Part shown: piece by piece, positions 52,059 to 61,144 of the stretch | How positions within the stretch are numbered: the first letter of the stretch is position 1 | Layout: each line of letters starts with the position of its first letter | Source: a virus | IMG/VR virus record: IMGVR_UViG_3300009443_000004 | Coordinates: 1-64,000 of that record | Length of the DNA stretch: 64,000 nucleotides | Direction: 5' to 3' (one strand) | Program-made: the position numbers and the translations under genes | The notes under the pieces: model-generated | The model's database searches: none | What the model was told of the DNA's origin: nothing | Seen by the model: the letters and a program-made list of their open reading frames with translations, nothing else

Positions 52059-52574
52059 ATGTCTGATAATCAAGAACTTAACCAGAAGAAACAAATTTCA
52101 GAATTTAAGAAGTCTTTTTATTTAAGTCATGGGATTAAATTGTATATTTACACCCCTCAAGATCAAAACAAAAAGATCCCATTAGGTATATTTCATGACA
52201 GTGCTTTACTTGCATTACATGAAAATCATCCTAAGTTTCAGAGTATCAAAACTCTACAACACAGGACTAGATTGAGGGAGTTTCTTGTATACGTTCAAGT
52301 TATGTCATACTTGGCTCATAAAGAAGGGCATACTAAAACAAGTATAGGTAGATTTTTAAAACGCAATCATGCAACCATCATTAATTCATGTAAAATGATT
52401 GAGAATGGATTTTTTACTAATGATGAATCTGTAATGAATGCATATAATAACACTTTAATAAAAATAAAAGAATATGTGGGAACTATTTCAGAAAATACTG
52501 ATGATGAAGATAACACCAAACCAAGCCCTAATACTGTTTGGGATGAAGCAAGGCGTATCCTTACCAAATGTTAA
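52059..52574 (+). CDS. DnaA domain IV-like DNA-binding protein (171 aa)
   Basis: KTSIGRFLKRNHATIINSCK (about 107-126) follows the DnaA signature (IGxxFxxRDHxTVxHxCxKI), where the helix-turn-helix reads DnaA boxes. No AAA+ domain is present, so it is only the DNA-binding part. The N-terminus contains LSHGIKLYIYTPQDQ; the C-terminus is acidic. Position just before the helicase genes suggests origin recognition or interference with host DnaA sites. Confidence 0.75.
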   Translation: MSDNQELNQKKQISEFKKSFYLSHGIKLYIYTPQDQNKKIPLGIFHDSALLALHENHPKFQSIKTLQHRTRLREFLVYVQVMSYLAHKEGHTKTSIGRFLKRNHATIINSCKMIENGFFTNDESVMNAYNNTLIKIKEYVGTISENTDDEDNTKPSPNTVWDEARRILTKC

Positions 52575-53064
52575 GTCTGAAGATAAAGAAAAGTTAATTG
52601 AAAAAGGTTTATTAATAAAAGAAGAAAACCAATATAAAATGACTGCTGAAGCTAAAGCATTTTGTGCTAGGCTTGATAACTATTTTGTTAAAGCAAAGAA
52701 AAAAACTGATATACAACTCATGGGTAAGGACTTTAATGATAAGATCCACACATACAGAGAGATATTTCCAGCAAGGAAACTACCAAGCGGTAAGCCAGCT
52801 AGAAATAATATCAAAGCTTTAGGAGAAAACTTTAGATGGTTTTTTGAAACATATGACTATGGTTGGGATGAGATAATCAAAGCAACTAAGATGTATGTCA
52901 ATGAATATAGAGATACAGAATATATGTATATGCAGACAAGTCAATACTTTATATCAAAGCAAGACAAGCATAGGGTTAAACACTCTACATTAGCTGACTA
53001 TTGTGATATGATTATTGATGGGGTAGAAACAGAAAAAGAACACTTTAAAGAAAACGTTGTATGA
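52501..53064 (+). CDS. Conserved replication-module protein, possible helicase loader (187 aa)
   Basis: I place the start at ATG 52501 (MMKITPNQALILFGMKQGVS); the in-frame ATG 52474 lies deeper in the previous gene. The N-terminal 60 residues look like a winged helix; the rest includes LPSGKPARNNIKALGENFRW and MYMQTSQYFISKQDKH. It directly precedes the DnaB-type helicase with overlapping ATGA, as seen in related phages. A loader or primosome role is inference. Confidence 0.6.
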   Translation: MMKITPNQALILFGMKQGVSLPNVKSEDKEKLIEKGLLIKEENQYKMTAEAKAFCARLDNYFVKAKKKTDIQLMGKDFNDKIHTYREIFPARKLPSGKPARNNIKALGENFRWFFETYDYGWDEIIKATKMYVNEYRDTEYMYMQTSQYFISKQDKHRVKHSTLADYCDMIIDGVETEKEHFKENVV

Positions 53065-54014
53065 AAAATAAACCATCATGGATTGGGCAATATGCTGCAT
53101 TTAATGATGCACTTAAATATATGTATGCTAGGTCAACAGGAGAAGAGAAATCAATCTATACTCCGTGGCCTAAGTTTAATGATGCTGCCACTGATGGTAT
53201 AGAATGGAATACTTTGACAGTAATTGGTGGTAGACCTGGTTCAGGTAAGACACTGATTAAGGATCAAATCATTAGAGAATCATTTGCTTTAAATCCAAAT
53301 GATAAGTTTAGAGTATTAGAATTTCAGTTTGAGATGGTAGGCAGAACCTCAGCTATCAGAGAATTTAGTTCTATAACTGGTAAAACATACAAAGAATTAT
53401 GTAGTGCAGGATCAATATTAAATACAGATACATTAAATAAATGCCATTTATATGCTAAAGAAAGAGTAAAGCACCCGGTTGATATAATTAGTACACCTAT
53501 GACTGTTAATCAGATGCGTGAGCAAATTGATCAGTATATGACACAGCATAAAGGAGTAAATACAATGATAACACTTGATCATACAATGTTAGTCAAGAGA
53601 GCACCATACCAGAATAACACATTAGATATGTTATTTGAGTTAGGTGAATTCTTTACACAGTGTAAGAGAGATTATCCTTGTTTGTTTATTGCTTTATCAC
53701 AACTAAATAGGAACATAGATAATCCGGACAGGGCTATAGATGGTAAGTATGGTAACTATATACTTGAGTCAGATATATTTGGCTCAGATGCAATGCTACA
53801 GCATGCAGATATGTTAATAGGTATCAACCGCCCAGCTAAACAAAAGATTAGATATTATGGACCAGATAGATATATAATAGAAAATGATAGAACATTGGTT
53901 TTACATTTTCTTAAAGCAAGAAATGGTGATGCACGTATGTCATTTTTCAAAGCTAAGTTTGAACAAATGCAAATAGAAGAAATGGCAACACCTCAACAAC
54001 AAGAACGCAGATGA
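53061..54014 (+). CDS. DnaB-like replicative helicase (317 aa)
   Basis: Walker A GGRPGSGKT (56-64), Walker B-like MITLDHTM (near 170) and LFIALSQLNRNIDN, the SF4 signature strand with Gln sensor. It has only the C-terminal RecA-type motor, lacking the N-terminal DnaB domain, as in several Bacteroidota phages. It unwinds DNA ahead of the fork as a hexamer. It ends with overlapping ATGA onto the next gene. Confidence 0.85.
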   Translation: MKNKPSWIGQYAAFNDALKYMYARSTGEEKSIYTPWPKFNDAATDGIEWNTLTVIGGRPGSGKTLIKDQIIRESFALNPNDKFRVLEFQFEMVGRTSAIREFSSITGKTYKELCSAGSILNTDTLNKCHLYAKERVKHPVDIISTPMTVNQMREQIDQYMTQHKGVNTMITLDHTMLVKRAPYQNNTLDMLFELGEFFTQCKRDYPCLFIALSQLNRNIDNPDRAIDGKYGNYILESDIFGSDAMLQHADMLIGINRPAKQKIRYYGPDRYIIENDRTLVLHFLKARNGDARMSFFKAKFEQMQIEEMATPQQQERR

Positions 54015-54565
54015 TAAATACTAAAAACTTAAATAACAAAAAAAAGATGGGACTAACACCGCAAGAAAGAAAGCAGAAGGTTGCATCACTAAGAGAAGAG
54101 CATGAAGATTACTTTCAGACAGAAGGAAAGATTAATGCATTATACATACCTAAGATGGCTTACAGGCCAACTGGAAAGGATGAGCTACATGTAAGCTTTT
54201 TTCCAAGTGAATTTGAAAAAGGAGAAGATATATATACAGAATTTGTATCTATAGATTATGATACAGAAGATCCAAAAAGGACACTATATTATCATAAACA
54301 TAATCCACACTGGCAGGAAGAGTATGAAATCATAACAAGTAATTCAGGATTTCAGAGACACATTATACCTGTTAGTGAACTAAAGGTTATAAATGATGTA
54401 ACAAATAGGGGTAAAGCTATAATAGATTTTGCAAATCCAGATTTGCCTAATCCAGATGAAAGCACTGACACTGCTCCCCTCCTCTCCAATGCAGAGCTGA
54501 TAAACGCATTATCAGAAATAAATGCAACATTAAATAAATTAATTAACGTAATTCAAAAAAAGTAA
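54011..54565 (+). CDS. Conserved replication-module protein (184 aa)
   Basis: ATG 54011 overlaps the helicase stop; ATG 54047 (MGLTPQERKQKVASLREEHE) is a strong alternative. The core (LYIPKMAYRPTGKDELHVSF, PHWQEEYEIITSNSGFQRHI) is beta-rich; the C-terminus is helical. I recall it as a neighbour of DnaB-type helicases, without a known role. A copy of the early promoter motif lies inside its 3' part. Confidence 0.6.
   Translation: MINTKNLNNKKKMGLTPQERKQKVASLREEHEDYFQTEGKINALYIPKMAYRPTGKDELHVSFFPSEFEKGEDIYTEFVSIDYDTEDPKRTLYYHKHNPHWQEEYEIITSNSGFQRHIIPVSELKVINDVTNRGKAIIDFANPDLPNPDESTDTAPLLSNAELINALSEINATLNKLINVIQKK
54470..54491 (+). promoter_or_regulatory. Internal copy of the early promoter motif
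   Basis: ACTGCTCCCCTCC-TCTCC-AATG: 12 of 13 core bases, exact five-base spacer, AATG for TATG. It lies inside the 184-aa gene and 76 bases before the ATPase gene at 54567. Confidence 0.4.
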
Positions 54566-54566
54566 T

Positions 54567-55250
54567 ATGGCAAACAGCGTATTAGTAATTGCTGACTCAG
54601 GTACAGGAAAGTCTACCTCAATCAGAACATTAAATCCTAAAGAGACTTTCATTATAAACATTGCTAACAAACCATTACCGTTCCAGGGATGGAAAAGCAA
54701 ATACACACAAATTAGTAAAGATAACCCAAAAGGTAATCTGACATCAGCTTCATCAAGTGCAGGAATAATAAAAGCAATAAAGCATGTAGATGAAAAAATG
54801 AGCCATATCAAAACATTAGTAGTAGATGATTGGCAGTATATGAGTTCTTTTGAATATTTTGACAGAGCTAATGAGAAAGGTTATGATAAATTCACTCAGA
54901 TTGCAGCTAACTTAGCAATGGTTGCAAAACTTCCTAAAGACTTGAGAGAAGATTTGACTATCATTTTCTTAACTCACTCAGAAGATTCAACTGATATAAA
55001 TGGAAATAGAAAAGTTAAAGCAAAAACTATTGGCAAAATGATTGACAATACACTAACTTTAGAAGGACTATTCTCTATAGTATTATTTGGTAAAGTAAAT
55101 AAAAATGATGATGGTGAACTTGAATATGGTTTTGAAACTCAAAACAATGGAGAGAACACATGTAAATCACCTATGGGTATGTTTGAGGATAAGTTTATTC
55201 CAAATGACCTACAATTTGTAAAAGATTGTATTGAAAAATATAATCAATAA
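54567..55250 (+). CDS. Sak4-like RecA-fold ATPase (227 aa)
   Basis: Walker A ADSGTGKST (9-17), Walker B LVVDDWQYM (near 85-93) and DLTIIFLTHSED (sensor strand), the pattern of AAA_24/Sak4 single-strand-annealing ATPases. These pair with an SSB-like protein encoded next door, which is the case here. Role: recombination of phage DNA. One base separates it from the previous gene. Confidence 0.85.
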   Translation: MANSVLVIADSGTGKSTSIRTLNPKETFIINIANKPLPFQGWKSKYTQISKDNPKGNLTSASSSAGIIKAIKHVDEKMSHIKTLVVDDWQYMSSFEYFDRANEKGYDKFTQIAANLAMVAKLPKDLREDLTIIFLTHSEDSTDINGNRKVKAKTIGKMIDNTLTLEGLFSIVLFGKVNKNDDGELEYGFETQNNGENTCKSPMGMFEDKFIPNDLQFVKDCIEKYNQ

Positions 55251-55275
55251 TTAATAATTAATAAAAAAGTAAATT

Positions 55276-55947
55276 ATGTTAAGTACTAAAGACATGTCTG
55301 CCGGATCAGGTAGCATCAAACCAGTTATTGGAGTGGGTAACCACAAAATCAAAATCAATTCTATTACATTTGACCAAACACCTTATGATTCAGATGCATA
55401 TAATATTACATTACATGTAGAGTCTGAGCCTGTTACTGGAGAATTTAATGGTTTCTTAAAAGATATGAATAATCCTAATGGTGAGCGTTATGCAGGCCAA
55501 GTAGGTAGAGTTAGATTCTCACCATATCCATTTAAAGATGCAACATTAGCAAATGGTAATGAGATTAGCCGTGATACTGAAGTATTAAAAGCTATGGTAT
55601 TTTTATCTGAAGTAGTAGGTAAAAGAAATGAGCTTGATGCTATTGAGGCAAATACAATTGAAGACTTTATGGTTAAGGCTGCTAATGTATGTTCTGAAAC
55701 AGGATATATCAATGCTTGCTTAGGTGCACGTGAGTGGGAAAACAAAGAAGGTTATGTAAATAATGACTTGTTTTTACCTAAGAGAAGTAAAGATGGTATG
55801 CCATTAGAAGAGTTAGATAAAGAAAGCTCTAACCTATTAACATTTGATAGAAATAATACAAATCATTTTAGACCTTATTTAAAGAAAGAAACAACAGCTT
55901 CAAATTTTGAGCCTGCAACAGCTTCTGGAAGTGACTTTGATCTGTAA
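55276..55947 (+). CDS. Probable phage single-stranded DNA-binding protein (223 aa)
   Basis: Beta-barrel-like core (NHKIKINSITFDQTPYDSDA, YNITLHVESEPV) and a C-terminal tip GSDFDL after a disordered stretch, as in SSB proteins whose acidic tip recruits partners. It is encoded just after the Sak4-like ATPase, its usual partner, and closed by a terminator. The fold is inferred. Confidence 0.65.
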   Translation: MLSTKDMSAGSGSIKPVIGVGNHKIKINSITFDQTPYDSDAYNITLHVESEPVTGEFNGFLKDMNNPNGERYAGQVGRVRFSPYPFKDATLANGNEISRDTEVLKAMVFLSEVVGKRNELDAIEANTIEDFMVKAANVCSETGYINACLGAREWENKEGYVNNDLFLPKRSKDGMPLEELDKESSNLLTFDRNNTNHFRPYLKKETTASNFEPATASGSDFDL

Positions 55948-55962
55948 TATAAAACCAAAAGA

Positions 55963-55996
55963 GTGGGCTCAGTATAATGCTGGGCCCATATCTTTT
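55963..55996 (+). terminator. Intrinsic terminator after the SSB-like gene
   Basis: 10-bp stem GTGGGCTCAG/CTGGGCCCAT (two G-U pairs), loop TATAATG, then ATCTTTTT. Confidence 0.85.
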
Positions 55997-56011
55997 TAAT
56001 ATATTTGGATT

Positions 56012-56989
56012 ATGTTCAGCACTAAAAATTTAATATTAGAAGAAACAGACGTACCAAGTTACTGGGTGTTTCAGTATTATCTAGACTTACCTGAACAGCT
56101 AACAGGTCAAGACATTAAGATTAATTCAATATTTAATCCTAATGACAAGACTCCAAGCTTTTGCATATACGTGGATAAAACCATAATGCAATATAAGTTT
56201 AAAGACTTTTCTACAGGTATTGGAGGTAACAAGTCAGACTTAATTAGACACATGTTTAAGTTGGGTTATCCTCAGGCTACAAGAAGAATAATAGAAGATT
56301 ACAATAAGTATATACAGGAAAATGGTAAAGTCAGTGTTGAGTTTGTGCCTCAGGCTAAATGGGAGATTGACTTTATAAAGTATAGAAAATGGAATCAGGA
56401 TGATGCTAATTACTGGCTATCATATAGAATAGGCAAAACATTATTAGATCAGTATAATGTAAAGCCAATAGAATATTTTAATATGATTAAGCAAGATGCA
56501 TTGGAAATAGAATCTTTAAAGATTGGAAGCAAACATTGCTATGGTTACTTTGATAGAAATGGTGAAGTATATAAAATATATCAGCCTCATAGTAAAAAGC
56601 ATAAGTTTCATAAAGTAAAGAACTATATCCAGGGCATAGATCAGCTGCAGTATAAAGAACCTTACTTGGTGATTTGCTCATCTCTTAAAGATGCAATGTG
56701 TTTAAAAGGTATGGGTTATAACCTAGAAGTTATTAGTCCAGACTCTGAGAACACTATGATTAAACCCCATATCATAGCAAATCTTAAGAAAAAGTACAAA
56801 AGTATAATAACGTTGTTTGATAATGATGATGCAGGTAAACATGCAGTTAAAAGATATGCAGATGCATATAATATAAATGGATGTACACCAACTATATGCA
56901 AAGACATATCAGATGCTATGGTAGAAATAGGATTTGATAAGACACATGCTATGCTAAAACCATTATTAAAAACAACATTAAATAAATAA
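56012..56989 (+). CDS. DnaG-like primase, divergent (325 aa)
   Basis: The N-terminal part (FNPNDKTPSFCIYVDKTIMQ, then FKDFSTGIGGNKSDL) corresponds to the CHC2-type domain (P-F-N-x-ExxPSF) but lacks the zinc cysteines. The TOPRIM domain has YLVICSSLKDAMCLKG (218-233), with Ser where catalytic Glu is usual, and LFDNDDAG (268-275) matching DxDxxG. It makes primers with the DnaB-type helicase, or has a changed activity. Confidence 0.8.
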   Translation: MFSTKNLILEETDVPSYWVFQYYLDLPEQLTGQDIKINSIFNPNDKTPSFCIYVDKTIMQYKFKDFSTGIGGNKSDLIRHMFKLGYPQATRRIIEDYNKYIQENGKVSVEFVPQAKWEIDFIKYRKWNQDDANYWLSYRIGKTLLDQYNVKPIEYFNMIKQDALEIESLKIGSKHCYGYFDRNGEVYKIYQPHSKKHKFHKVKNYIQGIDQLQYKEPYLVICSSLKDAMCLKGMGYNLEVISPDSENTMIKPHIIANLKKKYKSIITLFDNDDAGKHAVKRYADAYNINGCTPTICKDISDAMVEIGFDKTHAMLKPLLKTTLNK

Positions 56990-56991
56990 TT

Positions 56992-57396
56992 ATGACAAAA
57001 ATAAGATGGTGGATACCAGGCAATGTTCCCTCAAGTAAAAACGGTAGGCGTTGGACAGGTAAATATTTTATTGCTAGCAAAGCTGTAATGAATTATAGAA
57101 AGGCTACCAAAGATATATATGCTAAGTATGCTGAGGATTTTAAAGCTGAAGTTGCTAAGAATGATCTACCTGTTAAAGTATCATTTGAGTTTATAAGAGG
57201 CAGCCGTCATAAGTTTGATTATATTAATCCTGCACAGACAGTACAAGATGATATGGTTAAACACGGATGGATTGAAGATGATAATGCTGAGTTTATTATA
57301 CCAGCATTTGAACAATATTCTTATGATAAAAAAAACCCCGGTGTATGGATAGAATTAATTGAAAATGGCAAAGAAGAGAATAATAACAATAGATGA
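56992..57396 (+). CDS. RusA-like Holliday junction resolvase (134 aa)
   Basis: Begins with the N-x-x-K core PGNVPSSKNGRRW (8-20), followed by FDYINPAQTVQDDMVKHGWI and EDDN, the RusA pattern of three conserved Asp near D-x-x-N-x-x-K/Q-x-x-x-D. It cuts four-way junctions as a dimer. Length (134 aa) is typical. It lies three bases after the primase. Confidence 0.85.
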   Translation: MTKIRWWIPGNVPSSKNGRRWTGKYFIASKAVMNYRKATKDIYAKYAEDFKAEVAKNDLPVKVSFEFIRGSRHKFDYINPAQTVQDDMVKHGWIEDDNAEFIIPAFEQYSYDKKNPGVWIELIENGKEENNNNR

Positions 57397-57673
57397 GTTT
57401 TTTACATATAAAGAAATGTTTTCAGGATTACTTGAAGATAGAGCTTTAGCTTGTGAAATATATAATAATGCAAACTATAAAGACAAAGACATTATAGATA
57501 AGCTTATGGCTAAAGCATTGCTATTTAAAGATCGTGTAGATTTTTGTATAGCAGTAGAGTATAGCTTTGAGATAGGGTCTTTTAATACAAATAGAGTTTA
57601 TGCATATATAGAAAAAAGCAAAGCAGATAAAGTTTATATGGACATACTTAGAAAAATAAAAGATAATGATTAA
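57365..57673 (+). CDS. Small protein in replication operon (102 aa)
   Basis: ATG 57365 (MAKKRIITIDEFFTYKEMFS) preferred over TTG 57359. Helical, charged, overlapping the resolvase gene by 32 bases and the VWA gene by eight. No motif recognised. Confidence 0.6.
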   Translation: MAKKRIITIDEFFTYKEMFSGLLEDRALACEIYNNANYKDKDIIDKLMAKALLFKDRVDFCIAVEYSFEIGSFNTNRVYAYIEKSKADKVYMDILRKIKDND

Positions 57674-58829
57674 CATACAAGATCAGGTTGCTAGGACAAC
57701 CAAAAGTTTAATATTTGCAGAGCCCTTTTACGGGCTCTTTTTAATTGGTATCAATAAAAAGTATAGCATGCAACTGCCTACTGCAGGAGTAAGCAAACAT
57801 AATATTGGATGTCAATTGACTATAAACCCTGAGTTTTATAATAACCTTAGTGAAGATCATAGATTTGGTTTAATTAAGCATGAGCTATTGCATATTGCAT
57901 TTGGTCATCTTATAACTAGAAGTCTATATTCAGATCATAAATTATTTAATATAGCTGCAGATTTAGAAATCAACCAGTACATACTGGAAAGTAAACTACC
58001 TGAAGGTGGTTTATTACTATCAAGTTTTCCTGAGATAAATTTACCTAGGAAGGCTGGTACGGATAAATACTATGAATTACTTGAACAGGCACACCAAGAT
58101 GGTACTTCACCTTCTTTAGATAATCTTATGGATCAGATGAATGGTGAGTCACAATATTGTCATGGTACATGGGATGATTTTGATTCATTACCTGAAGCTG
58201 ATAAAAAACTAATGCAAAAACAAATTGAGCATCAGTTAAAAGAATCTGCTGAGCAAACAGTAAAGAAACAAGGTAATATACCGGGTGAGTTAGCTGAGCT
58301 TATACATAGGCTGATGCATATAGAACCTCCTAAGTTTGATTGGAAAGCTTATCTAAGAAGATTTGCAGGTAACTCTAGTGTAGTTTATACAAAGAAGCTG
58401 AGACGTAAGTATAATAAACGTTATGCAGCTAACCCAGGTCTTAAGATTAAATTTAAGAATCATATACTTGTTGGTGTTGACACAAGCGGATCTGTAAACA
58501 ATGATGAGCTAAAGGAATTCTTTAGTGAACTTACGCATATGCATAAGACAGGTCATAAGATTACAGTAGCTCAATGTGATACTAAACTAAATAGTGTAAA
58601 AGAGTTTAATCCAAGAAAGGATTGGGAAATACATGGTCGTGGTGGAACAAGCTTCCAACCAGTAATAGACTACTATAATGAAAACAAAGGGCAATATACA
58701 GCTCTTATATATTTAACAGATGGTGAAGCATATGCTCCAGAGAACTGCCCTAATAATACTTTATGGGTTCATAGTTCTAACTGCAGTATAAATGAAGTGT
58801 TACCAGGACAGAAAATTCAACTTAATTAA
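57666..58829 (+). CDS. DUF2201-type putative metallopeptidase with VWA domain (387 aa)
   Basis: N-terminal zinc motif HELLH (72-76) with a further His at 81, as in the DUF2201 N-terminal putative metallopeptidase domain. The C-terminal VWA-like domain has MIDAS DTSGS (271-275), GGTSF (325-329) and DGEA (351-354). Such proteins are usually encoded next to a MoxR-type AAA+ ATPase, as here, ten bases downstream. Together they probably remodel or insert metal into a target complex. Confidence 0.85.
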   Translation: MINIQDQVARTTKSLIFAEPFYGLFLIGINKKYSMQLPTAGVSKHNIGCQLTINPEFYNNLSEDHRFGLIKHELLHIAFGHLITRSLYSDHKLFNIAADLEINQYILESKLPEGGLLLSSFPEINLPRKAGTDKYYELLEQAHQDGTSPSLDNLMDQMNGESQYCHGTWDDFDSLPEADKKLMQKQIEHQLKESAEQTVKKQGNIPGELAELIHRLMHIEPPKFDWKAYLRRFAGNSSVVYTKKLRRKYNKRYAANPGLKIKFKNHILVGVDTSGSVNNDELKEFFSELTHMHKTGHKITVAQCDTKLNSVKEFNPRKDWEIHGRGGTSFQPVIDYYNENKGQYTALIYLTDGEAYAPENCPNNTLWVHSSNCSINEVLPGQKIQLN

Positions 58830-58838
58830 TAAAAGAAA

Positions 58839-60107
58839 ATGGCACAAGTAAATTTAAATGTAACAGAACTAAAAGGATTTGTAAATCACATTATATCTAA
58901 TAACAGATATCTTCAAGATAATGGTAAAGGACCAGTATCAGTGGAAGTTGTGGGTGAATCAGGTATAGGTAAAACTTCTACAATAGTAGAGCTGGCTAAA
59001 GAAAATGATTTAGCATTTGTAAAATTAAACTTAGCACAGATTGAGGAGCTAGGTGATCTTGTAGGTTTCCCTGTAAGACAGTTTCAGATGTATAAAGAAA
59101 AGAAAATAGCAGTAAAGAATAATGACATTGCTATGGTTACAGCAGCACAAAGAGCTGCAGGTGCTAGTCTAGCTAACTTAAATCAAACTGTAACCAAGAA
59201 AGTTGGTCAATGGGTTGATGAACTTGCTGTACAAGAATATCTTAAACAAGGATATAAAATTACTGGTAAAAATAGAATGTCTTATTGTGCACCTGAATGG
59301 ATAGCTGATGCTAAAGAAGGTGGTATACTATTATTAGATGACTGGAATAGAGCTGACACAAGATTTATTCAAGCAGTTATGGAATTGATAGATAGACAGT
59401 CTTATATATCTTGGACACTACCTAAGAACTGGCATATTATATTAACAGCTAACCCGGATAATGGTGACTATATGGTTAACAGTGTAGATAGTGCACAGAA
59501 GACTAGATATGTTACAGCTAATCTTAAGTTTGATGTAAATGTATGGGCTCAGTGGGCAGAAGGTGCAGGTATAGATAGTAGATGTATTAACTTTTTATTA
59601 CTTCATCCTGAATTAGTAACGCAAGAGACTAATGCTAGATCTATAACAACATTCTTTAACTCTATATCAAGCTTTGAATCTTTTGAAGATAACCTCAGCA
59701 TGATTCAGATGATTGGTGAGGGTAGTGTTGGAGATGCATTTGCTTCTATGTTTACTACATTCATTAATAATAAGCTAGATAAACTGGTTACACCTAAAGA
59801 TTTATTGACACATGATGGAGAACAATATATCTTTAATGAGTTAAGATCTTGTATAGGTAAAGATGATACATATCGTGCAGATATTGCATCAACATTAGCT
59901 ACAAGACTTGGTAATTATGCTGTAGTATATTCACAGGATAATACTATTAACCAGAAAGTAACTGATAGGTTGAAGGCTTTATGTACTAAAGATTATTTTA
60001 CTAATGATCTTAAGTATTTAATTGTACGTACCATCTTTAATGGTAATAAAAAGAAGTTTAACAAATTGATGATGATCCCAGAGATTGTCCAAATGACAAT
60101 GAAATAA
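58839..60107 (+). CDS. MoxR-family AAA+ ATPase (422 aa)
   Basis: Walker A GESGIGKT (39-46), Walker B GGILLLDDWNRAD (161-173) and sensor 1 ILTANPDN (201-208) define a MoxR/RavA-type AAA+ protein. The Walker B ends DDWN instead of DE. MoxR proteins act with VWA partners to activate or dismantle complexes. It is flanked by the VWA gene (9-base gap) and the 343-aa partner (one-base gap). Confidence 0.85.
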   Translation: MAQVNLNVTELKGFVNHIISNNRYLQDNGKGPVSVEVVGESGIGKTSTIVELAKENDLAFVKLNLAQIEELGDLVGFPVRQFQMYKEKKIAVKNNDIAMVTAAQRAAGASLANLNQTVTKKVGQWVDELAVQEYLKQGYKITGKNRMSYCAPEWIADAKEGGILLLDDWNRADTRFIQAVMELIDRQSYISWTLPKNWHIILTANPDNGDYMVNSVDSAQKTRYVTANLKFDVNVWAQWAEGAGIDSRCINFLLLHPELVTQETNARSITTFFNSISSFESFEDNLSMIQMIGEGSVGDAFASMFTTFINNKLDKLVTPKDLLTHDGEQYIFNELRSCIGKDDTYRADIASTLATRLGNYAVVYSQDNTINQKVTDRLKALCTKDYFTNDLKYLIVRTIFNGNKKKFNKLMMIPEIVQMTMK

Positions 60108-60108
60108 A

Positions 60109-61140
60109 ATGGCAAATAAATCAGTATATCAAAATTTTGATACTGATGCTTTAGTATACTTTGGACTAGAGACTGACCCTACATATGGGTTAGTTTCTAG
60201 TACAGGTATTAATAAAGTATTATGTACTCAAGATCAGACAACATATGAAAAGATAAACACTATACTATTGGAACCTACAGAGGATGACCAAACTTTTAGA
60301 ACTAAAAAGAAAGCTTTTATACTACCTAGATGTAATGTATCACAAGATAGATTAAAGGCTGCTCTTAAAGAGCATGGTATAACTGTAACAAATGATTATG
60401 AATTAGCAGATCTAATTATAGGTCATGAGGAAATAACTACTCATAAATTAAGTAATGCAGAAAATATTCCTACTACAATAATGATGAATAAGATATGGAA
60501 TTATGAAACTACAAAAGGAGATGTTAATAAACTTGGTGTTCTTAAAAAAATTGCTGATTCAGGCCTAGAATGTATTATTACAGCCAAGGTTACTGATACA
60601 GTAAGATACTATGATATAGACGTAGAAGAAAGCCTATATGATAACTGGATAATTACTGGTATGGCTTTGAATCTGGCTCATATAATTGATACTACAGATG
60701 TTAGTGTTATTGATCCTGAGACAGTACTTCATGCGTCTGCTACTAAAATGACTCTTGATGAACAGCTTCTTAATGATCTTAAGACTCAGTTAAATTCATA
60801 TGGTGATGATAAAGCTTTGGCTCTTAAAATCATTCCTACTATTGACTATAAGAAAAACTATCATTTATTGTGGCAGTTTGCACAAGACTGTAATAGTATA
60901 ACATATGCAGATAATAGAGATAAAGATTTGCAGTATTGGCTAGATGTATCAAACTTTAATGATTTTTACCGTAAGAGTGCACAAGACATGATATTATGGT
61001 TAGAGGAGCAAGATAAGCTTGATAAAGTAACATTTAAGTATCTTGAGCCTATAGTAAGAAGAGAAATAAGCATTCACAATAGAGACCTTTATACGTTTCA
61101 AGTGGCTGTTAAAAAAGAGTATCAAAAATATTTAAAATAA
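60109..61140 (+). CDS. MoxR-operon partner protein 1 (343 aa)
   Basis: N-terminal segment KKAFILPRCNVSQDRLKAAL then ADLIIGHEE resembles BRCT-like or Rossmann-like half-domains in which a strand is followed by a helix and an AD-x-x-I strand. The remainder is helical (VRRE, LYTFQVAVKKEYQKYLK). The same segment recurs in the next gene. One base separates it from MoxR. No known family. Confidence 0.6.
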   Translation: MANKSVYQNFDTDALVYFGLETDPTYGLVSSTGINKVLCTQDQTTYEKINTILLEPTEDDQTFRTKKKAFILPRCNVSQDRLKAALKEHGITVTNDYELADLIIGHEEITTHKLSNAENIPTTIMMNKIWNYETTKGDVNKLGVLKKIADSGLECIITAKVTDTVRYYDIDVEESLYDNWIITGMALNLAHIIDTTDVSVIDPETVLHASATKMTLDEQLLNDLKTQLNSYGDDKALALKIIPTIDYKKNYHLLWQFAQDCNSITYADNRDKDLQYWLDVSNFNDFYRKSAQDMILWLEEQDKLDKVTFKYLEPIVRREISIHNRDLYTFQVAVKKEYQKYLK

Positions 61141-61144
61141 AATT

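Noticed and set aside
56000-56007. Exact TATATTTG -7 box before the primase
   Set aside because: It lies directly after the terminator T-tract, has no -33 TTG, and would start transcription inside the start codon.
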